Below are positions 34,744 through 46,980 of a DNA stretch of 64,000 bases, piece by piece. Position 1 is the stretch's first letter; each line of letters begins with the position of its first letter. Where the stretch lies: NCBI GenBank assembly GCA_015039365.1, contig WION01000016.1, positions 434,001-498,000 of the forward strand, written 5' to 3'. The stretch is from Amanita rubescens. Lineage: Eukaryota; Basidiomycota; Agaricomycetes; Agaricales; Amanitaceae. The position numbers and the translations under genes are program-made. The notes beneath the pieces were generated by a model that ran no database searches, was not told the origin of the DNA, and was given only the letters and a program-made list of their open reading frames with translations.

Positions 34744-36963
34744 ATGATTGACCATCCCACTTTTCCCGACACCGACACAAAAGGAACATCTCGCGATTCA
34801 TTTTCCAAGGTCGAGTCCAGCGAAGATGACAAGACTCTGGAGGAAAGAATTATGTTCGTTTTATACTCCCAAGTTTCATTACACTGAACATGTTTGTTGT
34901 ATAGTCGATTCGTCGACTGGCGCATTCTTCCTTTGCTTGCCACTATATACTCGTTTGCATTGATTGACAGAGTCAATCTTGGTGCAGCAAATACCGCGGG
35001 GATGGGGAGGGACCTTGTAGGTGGCATTTCCTTTTCTTCTACTCAAAGCGACTCTGAATACTCTGGTTACAGCAACTTGATATTCATTCCAGGTATACCA
35101 TCGTCACTTGTGTTTATTTTATTCCTTATGTGTTACTGTACGTAAAAAAAACTTCTGATGTTCCTTACTTGATTTCTATATTCCAGTCAACTACCTGGTA
35201 ACCTGATCCTTAGGCGCTTCGGGGTCAGGAATGTAATAGGGTTTTCCGTCGTTGGTTGGGGCGCCGTACAGTTGGGAATGGGATTTGTCCCTAAATGGGG
35301 CGATCTCGCTGTATGCCGCGTCTTACTCGGTGCTTGCGAGGTAACATCAATATGCGTTTTGTTATTTCCGAGCCATTATTGATAGCAATGATAGGCGTCG
35401 TATTTCCCTGCCATGATTTTTGTAATATCCACATGGTTAGTCTGCATTGACACCACAGTAAATTTTATAATTTTTGCAAAACCATAGGTACAAGCGTCAT
35501 GAGGTGCAGAAACGGTACGTGCATGTATAGTCAAGCTTCGATATTGACATCCCTGATCAATGTCATCTAAGATTGGCCATATTCTGGTTGTTAGCGGTGA
35601 CAGCCATGGGTTTCAGCCCTATCCTTGCATACGTTTTCAGTCTACTAGATGGAAAGCGCGGCATCGCTGGTTGGTCTTGGATCTTTGTATGCTTGTCTCT
35701 TTTTTGTGCCAACTGTCATTGAAGCAACACATTAGATCATCGAAGGAGCTGTCACGCTTTTTCTTGGCATCCTTGCTTGGTTGTTTATACCGGACTTCCC
35801 GGACAAAAATACCTTTTTAACTCCCCAGGAAACTGCTGTAGTTCTCAAGCGCATTGAAGAGGATCGCGGAGACTCAATTCCAGATCCTCTAACTCGCCAA
35901 AAGGTTTTTACGCACCTTTGCGATTGGACATTATGGGCATCAGGTACATAGCATTGCACGCCTATGCGATTTCTATGCTTACTGCCGCTGTGCCAGGGAT
36001 CATGTTTATGTGCGCTAGCATGCCCGCATGTAAGCCACAAGTGTGTTATCCGTACTTAGCACTGAAATGTCTCGCAGATGCATTGGCTTATTACATTTCG
36101 ATCATTTTGATAGGGATGGGGTGGCCGACTGCCAACGCTCTTCTCTTGGTGCGCCTCTCTGACTACTTCAATATTTCTGATGTACAAACTTGCTACCTTA
36201 GAGCGCTCCACCGTATGGACCTGCTGTTAGTACCCAGCTCTTGTTTTCGTGCAACCTCGTAATGAATATTGACGTGACAGATATTAACTACCATGTTCTT
36301 TTCGTGGTTGTCAGACAAGCACAAGCACAGGGCGGGCTATATACTGATACAAGCCACAATCTGTCTTGTAGGCGTTGCTATCACGGCGTTTGCGAAGGAT
36401 AATGCAGCCCGATATTTCGGCACGTCTCGTTATTACTGGCTTCTATTTCTGCTTACACGATATCAAGGTACTTTCGTGCTGAACGTTGGAAATATAGGAA
36501 CTTTTCCCGGCATCATCGCATATGTCAGTATTTGACAAACCATTTGCAAATCCTTGATTCGTTTAAGCTTTACACTAGGCGTCTAATAATGTCGCAACGC
36601 AGAGCAAGAGGTGAGCTAATGCTGGCACCTACATAAATAATTTGATGCGATAATCTGGTCAGATCGGTACAAAGTGCTATGACTGTCTTGTTTGCAGGGT
36701 GCGGAGGGATATTAGCCAGTACTTCTTTTCGCGACCAGGACGCTCCTCGGTATATTCCAGGTAAAGATAAATTACGGGGCAATTTTTTGGAGATCTGACA
36801 TAGTTACGCGACAGGGCTGATCACCACTATGGGATGTCAAGGAATTCTTATTATAGTCCTTGCCGCAACCCACTTCCATTACCGTCGCCTAAACCGACTG
36901 TCGCGAGAGGGAAAGTTGGCCGGACCATTAGAAGGGAAGGAAGGATTCTACTATACACTTTGA
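34744..36963 (+). CDS. Dal5-type MFS transporter, copy 2
   Basis: Start MIDHPTFPDTDTKG at 34744. Spliced segments are RFVDWRILPLLATIYSFALI, DRVNLGAANTAGMGRDL, then QLDIHSRYTIVTCVYFIPY after an intron of about 56 nt ending TTACAG, then VLLQLPGNLILRRFGVRNVI. Next come GWGAVQLGMGFVPKWGDL, the YKRHEVQKR block, the LKRIEEDRGDSIPDPL loop and a C-terminus EGKEGFYYTL at 36961-36963. Intron positions and central-loop sequence match copy 1, so the pair arose by tandem duplication, but sequence divergence is considerable. Predicted plasma-membrane symporter of organic anions; substrate unknown. Confidence 0.86.
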
Positions 36964-38521
36964 AAGCCTAAAGGGAATAGTTGAAAAATGATTTTATACT
37001 TTGCTGTAATACTATGAATAAAATTATGATCCTAAATTCACCTGAGCACTCGAAACGAGTTTTGTAAAGCACATGAAAGGATTTGAAGGTTAAAGTTGTG
37101 TTTGAATTTGCGAGACAAGATATGCTATCCGACTTAATACAGTGCGGGGCCAAAAGTGTCTATATCCGATGCTTCTAATTCTATTCTTAACTGGGACATA
37201 ATATCTCGCCGGATGACCGTAAAGTGAAATTTATCGCTTGTGATATAGTACTACTCATCTGATGTCCTCTTCCCATCCTGTTATCGCCGCGCCGGAAGAC
37301 TGTTGAGGCGTGTGACTATGGGTGGTTAGAGTTGGTTAGAGGTACGGGATATAAACGCATGGGGTTGTGCCCTGCATCTGTTTTACTGATGTACGGTTGA
37401 AAGGGGTGAAACCAAAAAACTGGCCATAGCATGTTCCGTGGAAGTATACTTATCTTTGCTCGTTTGATCGTTCTCAGGCGGGGCTGTTAGAGGTGGATAA
37501 CTTCAAATGTATGGACCGCCTATATTAGTTACGACAGATGGAAAATACGATGATCATCGCGCAAACTTGATGCGGCGCGTGGAATAACCATTAGTTAGTA
37601 TGTTGCTGGGATGTACTCGAACGGGCGTCCAATCCCGTCTCCACACCACAACGATCCACCCGATGATTGATCGACGACGGTTGTCGATTATCGGGGTGAT
37701 GGTATCGAGGGCCGTCTAGAGAAAACATATTTGCGGAAGTAACGTACCATCTTTATTCCGTTGTTGCCCGGGGCCGCTGAGTTACCGCGCTCCCGAGAGT
37801 CAAGGATTTTTTGTCGTGAGCAACAAACGATACTGATGAGAATTACAGAAATCAGCTTACTTGTTCCGGTGGACAATCGGATCTCACAGGAATGATTGGC
37901 AGAGAGTAGACACTTATGAAATAGGAAATCAGTTGGGTCTCGTGATATTATGCCTTTATCGCTCACATTCTCCTGTGTTCTGGGTGTTGATCGGCAAAAG
38001 GAAGATTCGCTCGGTATAGAAAGTAATTGAGTTTCGCTTAATGAAATTGACATGTTGACATGTCGGGGCGAGACATCCATTCCGTCTTGTAAACTTGATG
38101 TTCGTTCAAAAGCGTCGACGCATCAGGGGCGAAATAGACGTTTGTGAGTATAGCTTTCCGCGGAAACACGATTTTCGATGCCGCCCTTCTGATGAGGGAG
38201 CGTCGCGGTGGGATGTGACCAGGGTCGTTGCGGAACGTTGTCCGGTTGTGAGGGATGTGAAATCATGTCCTCGGATTAGCGGGACATATCGGGTAATTGA
38301 CGAATGTGGGGCACTAGTATCCGAGTTGAAAGAAAGAAAGAAAAAACAAGGTATATACATAAGAGTTAGGTGATTTCGGGGGGTAGAGGGCAGATGTGGA
38401 AAGCGCGCCGAAGTCCGAAGGGGAGGAGCCGGACAGAACGGGGATAAGGGAGGGGTGAGTGGATTGGGAGAATCTCAGGGAAGCAACAGTCCGAAGCTAC
38501 CTGAGTACGCAGTCGGTGAGT
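36964..38521. other. About 1.5 kb intergenic region upstream of the bZIP gene
   Basis: No gene supported. Minus-strand frames at 37688-38080 and 38106-38578 lack recognisable motifs. A long, complex promoter for the bZIP gene is possible; I see no defined regulatory site. Confidence 0.4.
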
Positions 38522-40335
38522 ATGGGGATGAGCGATGTAAGTCCGGACTTCCCATTGGAGAAGCGCTCTGGTCCACACTTAAAACCATCCGTTATGCACG
38601 ACGACGACTCCCCATCCCTTCTCATGTCTCAGATCATTTCAGCAGATGCACCTTTACTCTCACCTTCAGACCCAGCCTGGGACTCAAACTCGACCCTTTA
38701 CTCCGACTCTTTTACTAGTTACAACTTTTATTATCCTTCCCCCACAAGTACAGACCCTCCATCTCCAGCTCCTAGAATGCTCAAGTCACGAATGACCCCA
38801 GATGATTCTTCCGAACCGGAGCTGTGCCTTCCGACTAACCAGGTATTCACTTATTCTCAACTGGCACAAGCACAGCTGCCCCCTTCTCCAACTCCTTCCG
38901 CTGCAATGAGTATGGATGATCGCCCCCACTCTTCTTCCTCGGTGTCCTCGTCAGCTGCCCATCACCCCTTTGAAGTTCAATCTCACGCGACGAAACGCGC
39001 TGGTGTAACAACCTCTATTGTTACTAAGAAGCCCCGTTCTGGCGAACGCATTAGCACCAAGGACTTTATCCCCCCTGACGTGACCGGGCTAAGCAAACGA
39101 GAAGCCCGTCTGGTCAAGAACCGTGCTGCTGCCTTCCTTAGCAGGCAGCGGAAACGCGAAGAGTTTGAAAACATGGAAGTGTACGTCATTGTCATTATGC
39201 TTCCACCTAGAACCGCGGATTAATTCATCTTCTCTTTTTTGGCAGTCGAGTTTCTGAGCTCGAGCAGGAGAACGCTAGGCTTCTTGCGTTCACTCAAAAT
39301 GGCAATTCTGGCGCGCATCCGAAGCAGCATGACGGCGAACTGGTTTCTGAAATAGAACAACTTCGGGCACAACTTGCTGCCGCCAAAGATAGAGAGCGTG
39401 AACTCAGCGCAGAGTTGGCTACAAAATGCAACGATGCAGCTATCAAGGTCGAAACAGCAGATAATCAATTATCTCTGTCGTCGTCGTCCCGGACAATACC
39501 TAATATCCCCTCTCCACATAGATCCGGTGCTAGTTTGGGCCTCATGGTAAGTCCAATCTTCACAGACACTCACCTTAACTGATGAGCGGGTAAGCAGGTT
39601 CTCCTTTGTGCCCTACCCACACTTCTTTCTATGCCCGTGCAAAGCAATGTCCCTACAAGCTTCTCTGTTCCCGACACGCTCCCGACGTCGAGTTATGATT
39701 ACAACTCTTATTTACCTAACGATTACGACTGGACACGCGCTAATACCCATTCTGGAATGGATATGGATAGCGAAGAACGCCGACGCATCAAATCCGGTTC
39801 TGCTCCCATCCCCATAACTCGCAAACTCCAGTTTACAGATGTGGATACCCCAGCACTTGCAGGCCTCGGTGGACTAGATGTTTCGTTTGATGCCTCGCCA
39901 TCGGAAGACGGCAGAATCCGCGTTCGGATACATCCTTCATCATCGGTTGGGCAGGCGGGCTCACCGTCCAACTCGGATCTCTCTTCGAGGCCGAATACTG
40001 GACAACCGGACATTTGGTCTGGAACTGCCAAATCGAACACATTCGCATCGCCTTATTCCATCTCGTCATCGAAGGACGATCCCTTCTTTGGTATTGGTAT
40101 GCCAAACGACTACGGCATGCTGTCTCCGATAGTCTCTTCAATGACATCTCATCAATACCATCAGTTATCGTCACCCATCGAATACGGGCAACTCCCCGAC
40201 TCGAGTCTTGCTTATGGATCACAATTCACACTCCCGGGTAGCCCCACATCTGCCACACGTCGTGTAAGAATAGCTCTCAAGAGTCTTCCGGTGACCGGCG
40301 GTGAGGGCGGGGAATGGGAGGTCCAGATCTGTTGA
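38522..40335 (+). CDS. bZIP transcription factor with possible membrane segment
   Basis: Three exons: 38522-39180, 39246-39546 and 39598-40335, about 565 aa from the first in-frame ATG (an alternative start is 38594, MHDDDSPS). The N-terminal half is Ser/Pro-rich with acidic patches, an activation-domain look. The basic region is SKREARLVKNRAAAFLSRQR with the N-x-x-A-A-x-x-S-R core, followed by a leucine zipper (VSELEQENARLLAF). Downstream of the zipper, spanning the second intron, lies ASLGLMVLLCALPTLLSMPV, about 20 hydrophobic residues. This recalls ATF6/CREB3-type factors tethered in the ER and released by proteolysis. The remaining C-terminus is Ser-rich. bZIP identity is firm; membrane tethering is inference. 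Confidence 0.87.
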
Positions 40336-42503
40336 TTGGTCCATAAAAAGCTCATCATCTCAACCATTTCATCACTCGGCGCGGCCGAATTGGAACTTGG
40401 TCTTTTTGGAACTTGTATAACATCCCATCCCACTATCTCATCCCCTGATACTGAGCTAGCTTCCGGCGCGAAGGCTCAGCTGACACTGTCAAGTCCCACG
40501 TCCTTGTCCCCCTAGCATCCTGTCTTATGTCCGCCCCTCTGTACTAACAACGGAAAAAATATTTTCGCCTCCTCCCACGCAAGCGCTGGTTCCCGCCCAT
40601 TCGCTTCCCTCTCTCAAGTCATTTAATCATATCTTATTTTGGGTTGTACGTTTATTTCAAAAGTAATTTACTTATAGAACGGACCCTTGACACTCCCTAC
40701 GTCCGAGACGCCCCTTTTTTGACCATGCGATTTGTAAATACGTACGGACATTTTGCGGTATGGCGTCCTAGATATACCTAGTCGATCATACCCTCACTGC
40801 AATGATTAGCCATCACTCACAAGAAGCTTATGCCCATGTATTATTTTGTGATTTGAAATGAGATATGTACTGTCCCGGCACAAGGTAAAGATAACGGACA
40901 TCCCGTCGCGGGAGCGAGCGAAAGTTACCCGATGGAGATGATAGGCGTTTAACGAGTCAGGGATCTCTCTCAAGATGGGGTCGGCTATGCGCAAAATCGT
41001 TCGCATCCGGGATAAGGCTTTCATGAAGTACCTGGACCCCGCCCATGCGCATGCAAGTCAGAACACGATATCTTTGTGAGAAATTGTCACCGAGGGAGAC
41101 TTTATCAATCATGCACGAATTACTCATCGAGCTTGGGAATTTGGGAATCTTGGCAAACTGACATATTCCCAGATGCGACGGTCTTGGCTTCAGAAGCTGG
41201 ACTATTTAGTATTTTGTTCTGCCGAGAATTGCGTGCCCGGGGCGGGAGCGCTCGGTCCAAGCGCATTAGCCATGTCAGGACGTTCCGAGTCGGATATCTG
41301 ATGGACTTGGCGCGGCAGAGCAATGGCAATTTCCGGGCGCTGGTACGAACTAGGCATTCCTAGGCGAGCTTAATTTTTCATAAATGTCTTGGTGACGAAA
41401 ATAATGGAGATCTTCCGATAGGTTGTTTTTTCGCCCTGATCCTGAATAGACCGGAGTGGGACGTCATTGCACTGGCAGACATACAAGAATCACGATCTGA
41501 GAGTCGGCAGGTTCGGGAAGACGGCGCGAGTTGAATGAAATCATTGAATTACATGTCAACAATTCATGATGCGGCTTGCACCCGACTCGAGCCCATTGGA
41601 GAAATGATTTCTTTGAGAACAATACCGGAGCATTATTCTGCCTGTCGTCCGCGGATGTGTACATTGAAGAACTGCGTAGCAGATTGAAATTCTTGGCAGC
41701 GTATTATTTGATGAGCTTTTGACATCCGAGTGCAGTGTCACTTGCATATCCGAATGGCAGTACCAGATACTATCCGCAGAAAGTCCATGTAATTCTTCTT
41801 CAGGTCAATCAAGGAGCCATCGAATTTTTGGGGTCCAGATAAAACACATCCAGGACTAGTAAAGACTCAATGCGATCAACGGCTCAAAGAATGCTGAATG
41901 TACGACCGATAAGGTAACAGTGGTGAGAACGAGTATCAGTCAGGAGTCGGGACTTGGTGGCGGAAGATGTAAGGGCTTGTAAGGGTCCTTGTTCAGTGTT
42001 TATAACAAGCCTGCCCGATGAAGCCAGTCCGGGCTCGGCCAGCGTGGCTGCGGCAGACGTTGATCCAATTCGGCATGCCTTCGTCGTACTGCCATTTCTC
42101 CACGAACTTTCACTAACAGAGGGTGAAATGTGAATACTGCTCAGTGCTCGCAGTTGCAACAAACCCCAGCACCTTCCGAGCGGGTGGCGGATGCGCACTT
42201 TGCCGATATCCAACGCACACTCGCCGTGGAACGTGTGTCAGCGGCCTCCAAAGTTGGGTTTTCCAGGCTTTCACATGCAAGGAACAACATGCCTCGTGAT
42301 ATAGAGAATGGACAGAATGGAAATCGACCGTGCTAGGTGAAACGACCTTATGGACGAACGTGTGGCAGTATCGAAATAGCTGGCACCAGACGGGTCTTAT
42401 AATATGGAGTCGGTCATGAAACCATATGGTCACAAGGATAGCCAACTAAGCCAAGAATTCAAATACCAATCCACCCCGAGCCCGATCCTTTCCATACTCT
42501 ACC
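40336..42503. other. About 2.1 kb without a supported gene
   Basis: The first few hundred bases probably include the bZIP 3' UTR. The rest has only short unsupported frames on both strands (for example 41076-41363 and 41884-42213). No repeats or RNA genes seen. Confidence 0.4.
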
Positions 42504-44484
42504 ATGCCCAACGATCTTGTGTGCTTCACCAATTGTTTGCTCCCTCAGGAAGACGGCAGTCTCATCGAGAAAGACTTGTGGGTTGACGCTCGACGGGGTG
42601 TCATCTTAGATGCTCAGGTAGGCCTTACTCGCTTCCGCGTTGCAAAGTGTTTGACCAGCGGTGCAACAGAGGACTTTCTACCTGAGGAAACAGCGGCCAG
42701 ACACCATCGTCGATCTGGCGGGAAATATCCTCAGGTATGGCATATAGCTGATTGTTTTGCGAATCGTTTCGGTTAACGAAGGTACTACCTTGTAGTCCTG
42801 GATATATTGATTTGCAACTGAACGGCGCATATAGTTTCGATTTTTCAGTTTACGAAGGAGATGATGAAGCATACAAGAAAGGCATGAAACTTGTCGCGGA
42901 GAGAATCGTAGAAACGGGTGTAACTTCGTGGGTGCAACTCAGCCGTGAATGGGGACATTGAATTAATGTCGTGCAGGCTCGTTGCAACGGTCATTGTAAG
43001 ATATGGCAAACGTTTCGTCAGTACACGAAATGACCGCGTATACAATAGACACAGGACAAGTCATTCTATCCCAAGTTGTTACAGTTGCTGCGACCTTTCT
43101 CTACTCCTACTTCTGCGAGCATCCTTGGCTGGCATGCTGAAGGCCCATTCCTCAATATCGAGAAGCGAGGGGCTCATCCTCCGCCATATCTTTTGTCTGC
43201 ACATGCTGGGATCCAGACCTTTGAGGACGTTTATGGTGCAAGCAATCTGGTCGATGCCGAGGACTGGAACATGACTTCTAGAAATCAAGCGTCGGGCGTT
43301 AGGATCATAACTGCCGCTCCAGAGATCAGCGGCGTTATGGAAGCCATACCAGAGCTGTCAAAGAGGGGTATTTTCTTCGCCATTGGCCACAGGTAAGGCA
43401 TATTTGCCAACAAAGGGAATCCAGCTAACGCGTCAACGCTTAGTGTCGCCACATCACAAGTTGCTACGGATGCTGTTCGAAGTGGAGCTCGTCTTATCAC
43501 TCATCTTTTCAATGCCATGCCCCAACTACACCACCGGGATCCGTCTATCATTGGTTTGCTCGGAGCTTCGCCCTACCTTTCTTCAACATTTACGCCAATT
43601 AGAGTTTCTGACACTTCCAAGACAAATTTAAATGGCATTTCAGAAGCTGCGAACGGGAGCACGATACCTCCACATTCTCCCTACATCTCCCGTGAACGCC
43701 CTGCAGCGTTGGCTCCCGCTCTCAGCGGAGTCGTAACACCTATGCCTATTCCCAGCGAAAAGGATCATAAGAATGAGCACTTTACCCAGGAAAGCAAAGC
43801 GAGAACGATGGACTTTGAGCGACCATTCTACGATTTGATTGTTGACGGCATACATTGTCATCCAAACTCCGTTCGGGTAGGATCGTTGTATTAATATGCG
43901 ATTGACACTTACTCCGCATTAGCTAGCGTATACTTCGTTCCCTGAACGGTGCATTCTGATTACAGATGGTTAGTCTACATGCTTCAATTTCCATCATCTA
44001 TTCACGTAAGGGTCATGCAGCAATGAAAATTCTTGATCCAAACCTTCAAGACGGCGTGTATGAGTGGCGTGAAGGAAAGCGATACGTCAAGGAAGGAGAC
44101 AAGCTTTACCTAGAAGGAACCACTACTCTCGCGGGAAGGTGAGCAACGCGATTCTGCTACATTCGCCTTCCTCTGACCCACCTATCATTCTAGTGTCGTT
44201 ACCCTTGACAAGTGTGTTCGTAACTTCACGAAGTTCACCGGGTGCTCAATCAGCGAGGCTATCAAATGTGCTACTTACAACCCCGCCAAGTCAGTTAATT
44301 TATATTGCGCCTTCATGTGGATGAATCTGACATTGACCCGCAGATGTTTGAACATTGAGAACAAGAAAGGAACCTTGCGTCCTGGTGCCGATGCGGATCT
44401 TATCGTGCTCGATAGGCATGGTAACGTACTTAGCACTTGGATCAAGGGGAAGAAAGTCTGGGGGGAGTCTAACGGACAACAGTG
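42504..44484 (+). CDS. N-acetylglucosamine-6-phosphate deacetylase
   Basis: Multi-exon amidohydrolase starting [18 protein letters not shown]. It contains [18 protein letters not shown] (first metal/barrel motif), [19 protein letters not shown] with the metal-ligand Glu, FAIGHR with [35 protein letters not shown], a long Pro-rich insertion of about 60 residues (43580-43800) absent from bacterial NagA, then [19 protein letters not shown] with the catalytic Asp, and a C-terminal [17 protein letters not shown]. It removes the acetyl group from GlcNAc-6-P, feeding chitin-derived amino sugar into central metabolism or recycling. Introns near 42616-42730, 42950-43080, 43395-43440 and others are plausible. 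Confidence 0.9.
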
Positions 44485-44923
44485 AGAATTTCAATGAATC
44501 TCATTAATTATGACATTACTGTGTCGAAACTACCAAGTTTTAGAATGTGTTTTGTATAAACTGATATCGTTTGAATGTTGCGTAGATGACGAATCTTAGA
44601 AATGTAGAATGTAGAGTCCGCGTGTATGTCATGATAGTAGCCTCTAGTCGATACGGTTAGTACGTAGTACGTATACTACCTTGAAATTTGAGGGCGTCAA
44701 TAAGTCACAGAGTTCGTCGACGAGGGTATGAGCAATCGGAGGCAACCGGTAGATGACTTTCAAATCGGCATGAGGCTCACTAGCATTTGGACAAATGGTA
44801 GTCGTTATATAAGTTGGTGTTGTGAGGGCAGCGCTACGTTGGTGTTGAAGCGCTCCGAATTGAGTGGGTTTTACAACATGCCAAATGCGATAAAACGCCG
44901 CACTAGCAACTTCGAACTTCCAC

Positions 44924-46246
44924 ATGTCCATCGCGTCCATTTTGCCACCAGAAATCCTCGGAGCCATCGTCTTGGAAGCACGTCCAAAGAGGCGCGTGCG
45001 GTATCGAATTCCACTTGAAGTCGTGGTTTCTCATGTCTGTCAGCATTGGCGAGAAGTGGTCATCGGAACACCACTGTTGTGGACCCACATAGACGTGTAC
45101 TCGGATGATTCGATGAAATGGGTACCGAGTTACCTCGAACGGTCAAAACCGTGTCTTTTGGACGTTCGAATTGACACGTACGATGACGAGAAGCGGTTGG
45201 CTAGCACAATTCCATGTACTCCTATCATACGACTCCTCGCCGACTCTCACTTCGAGCGCGTGCAATATTTTTTCTGGCTCATGCGCGGTGAACCGGCACG
45301 ATGGAGCCATTACCTCGAGGATATTGCAGCACCTGTATTGGAGCGCTTTCGCATTGTATCGACACGACACATTCGTCCGTGGTCACTGGCAAACCCATCA
45401 TACACCATCTTTGCAGGTGGCGCTCCGCGCCTTTCACTCGTTGATCTTCTAGTCGCCGTACCTTCACTCCCACCCCTCCAAAATGTCACAACGTTAATAC
45501 TTGCACAAAACATGCATCAGGATCCCTTGACGATTAAACTTATCGAAATTATGCGTTCGGCACCCAATCTAGCGCATCTTTCAATCGGTTCATTGGCGAT
45601 CCCAGAAGGACTGGGTGTTCCATTTATTTCCAATTCACTCCGATCCCTAAAATTCAATTGCGATCCAGCTGCCATCATCATCCCATTTTTACGTGACCTC
45701 GATGCGCCGCAGCTTGAATCTCTGTGGTTGGCTTGTCCACCTTACATTTCTTTGCAGCCATTTCTATATAGCCCACACGTCCGCCACGTTAACAAATTCC
45801 CCTCGCTTCGATATCTTACGCTGCAAAAACATGACTTTCCCAATTTGCAAGACTTCGCAACCGCGTTTCATAATGTCACCCATCTCCACCTTCTCTACCC
45901 TCAACAAAGTGGCCAAGGTCTGATGTCCATGCGCCAGGATGACCCATCAATGCCAGTACTCTGGCCTAATTTACACACTTTGGCCATCCAGACAGTCCAT
46001 GATGCCTACAGCCAGAGCAGCACTGCGATTACCCAAAACTTCGTCGCCCAGTGTCGTGACCTCTGTTCCCGTAGGAAATGGATGGACTACAGAGTAGAAA
46101 TGCTACTGTTTGACAGCGATTTGTTCAGAATTGCGACTAATAGTGGCGCGCTGATCGAGGCTTCGACGGTAGCACCCATCACTCGGGATAATTACCAAGA
46201 GTATTGGTGGAATCTGTTCGAAGATGATACCTTACGCATGCTCTAA
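44924..46246 (+). CDS. F-box/LRR-like protein, single exon
   Basis: An uninterrupted 440-aa frame, unusual among these intron-rich genes. The N-terminus has an F-box-type motif: LPPEILGAIVLEA...PLEVVVSHVCQHWREVVIGTPLLW. The remainder has repeated leucine-rich strands (APRLSLVDLLVAVPSLP, APNLAHLSIGSLAIP, LESLWLACPPY, FPSLRYLTLQKH, VTHLHLL). Such proteins are numerous in Agaricomycetes and are presumed to recruit substrates to SCF ubiquitin ligases through the LRR part. Substrate unknown. The lack of introns suggests recent amplification, as is usual for this family. Confidence 0.82.
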   Translation: MSIASILPPEILGAIVLEARPKRRVRYRIPLEVVVSHVCQHWREVVIGTPLLWTHIDVYSDDSMKWVPSYLERSKPCLLDVRIDTYDDEKRLASTIPCTPIIRLLADSHFERVQYFFWLMRGEPARWSHYLEDIAAPVLERFRIVSTRHIRPWSLANPSYTIFAGGAPRLSLVDLLVAVPSLPPLQNVTTLILAQNMHQDPLTIKLIEIMRSAPNLAHLSIGSLAIPEGLGVPFISNSLRSLKFNCDPAAIIIPFLRDLDAPQLESLWLACPPYISLQPFLYSPHVRHVNKFPSLRYLTLQKHDFPNLQDFATAFHNVTHLHLLYPQQSGQGLMSMRQDDPSMPVLWPNLHTLAIQTVHDAYSQSSTAITQNFVAQCRDLCSRRKWMDYRVEMLLFDSDLFRIATNSGALIEASTVAPITRDNYQEYWWNLFEDDTLRML

Positions 46247-46721
46247 TGATGCGTTATGATATCCAGATTCAAAGAAGTTTCGTCAGATACAAACGTAGGT
46301 ATATCATGGCTATCAATACAGTCTAGAGGTAACATAAGCAAGATGGGTAGATGGCAGTGTATAATCTAAATCAATGTCTGCGTGTTTTAAGGATATGAAG
46401 CAACTGGTTGGCCGTCAAAAGGTATCAGCGACTCCCTCATATAATGCCAAAGTCGTCGAGAGGAGTTCTACTCCGTCCCAGATACTGGGAGTCAATCAAG
46501 TCGGGCGTCCAGCGATCCGCAAATGTTGTCCCAAGGTGAACGAATGTGTGGCGTGCCTGCCTCGCAACCGCTTCTCCTATCTCATCAAGAGGAGGGTGAT
46601 AAAGCGTGGGCTGGCCGCGCTTTGGAGTGCAGCGAATAAGTAGGATGAACCGATGCCCAAATTCAAGTTGATATAAATAAATTTATGTGTGGGTGTCACT
46701 GCATGGGATTTGGGTGGAGGT

Positions 46722-46980
46722 TTAGTAGCAGTGCCAGCGGCAAGCTGGTTCTGGTGATGCGTCTCTGGCAACAGGCTAGAGAAAAATTGTTGAGTATTTG
46801 GAGCACGACATGATCGTCACCCAAACCTACCTGAGCAACAGGAGCGTTAACGACTGGTAGTGGTGATGCTGAGGATATTCCAATCACTGAAATTCGATGT
46901 CATTGGCCACGTCCATGTATGGGATGCAAGGGGTACTCACAGCATGTGAAGATGATGGTAGTGAATATCGTGATCTGCAT
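46722..46980 (-). CDS. Small secreted peptide, 49 aa, three exons
   Basis: Reconstructed from exons 46980-46941, 46886-46831 and 46775-46722, with 54- and 55-nt GT-AG introns in consistent phase. The peptide starts MQITIFTTIIFTCLIGISSA, a textbook signal peptide, continues SPLPVVNAPVAQPVARDASP and ends EPACRWHCY before TAA. The mature part is about 28 residues with two Cys in a C-x3-C arrangement near the end. It is too short to appear as a single open frame. It looks like a fungal small secreted protein; it lacks the CaaX end of a mating pheromone. Function unknown. Confidence 0.6.

Noticed and set aside
46374..46643. 89-codon plus-strand frame with several Cys
   Set aside because: No signal peptide, no splice support and no recognisable pattern.
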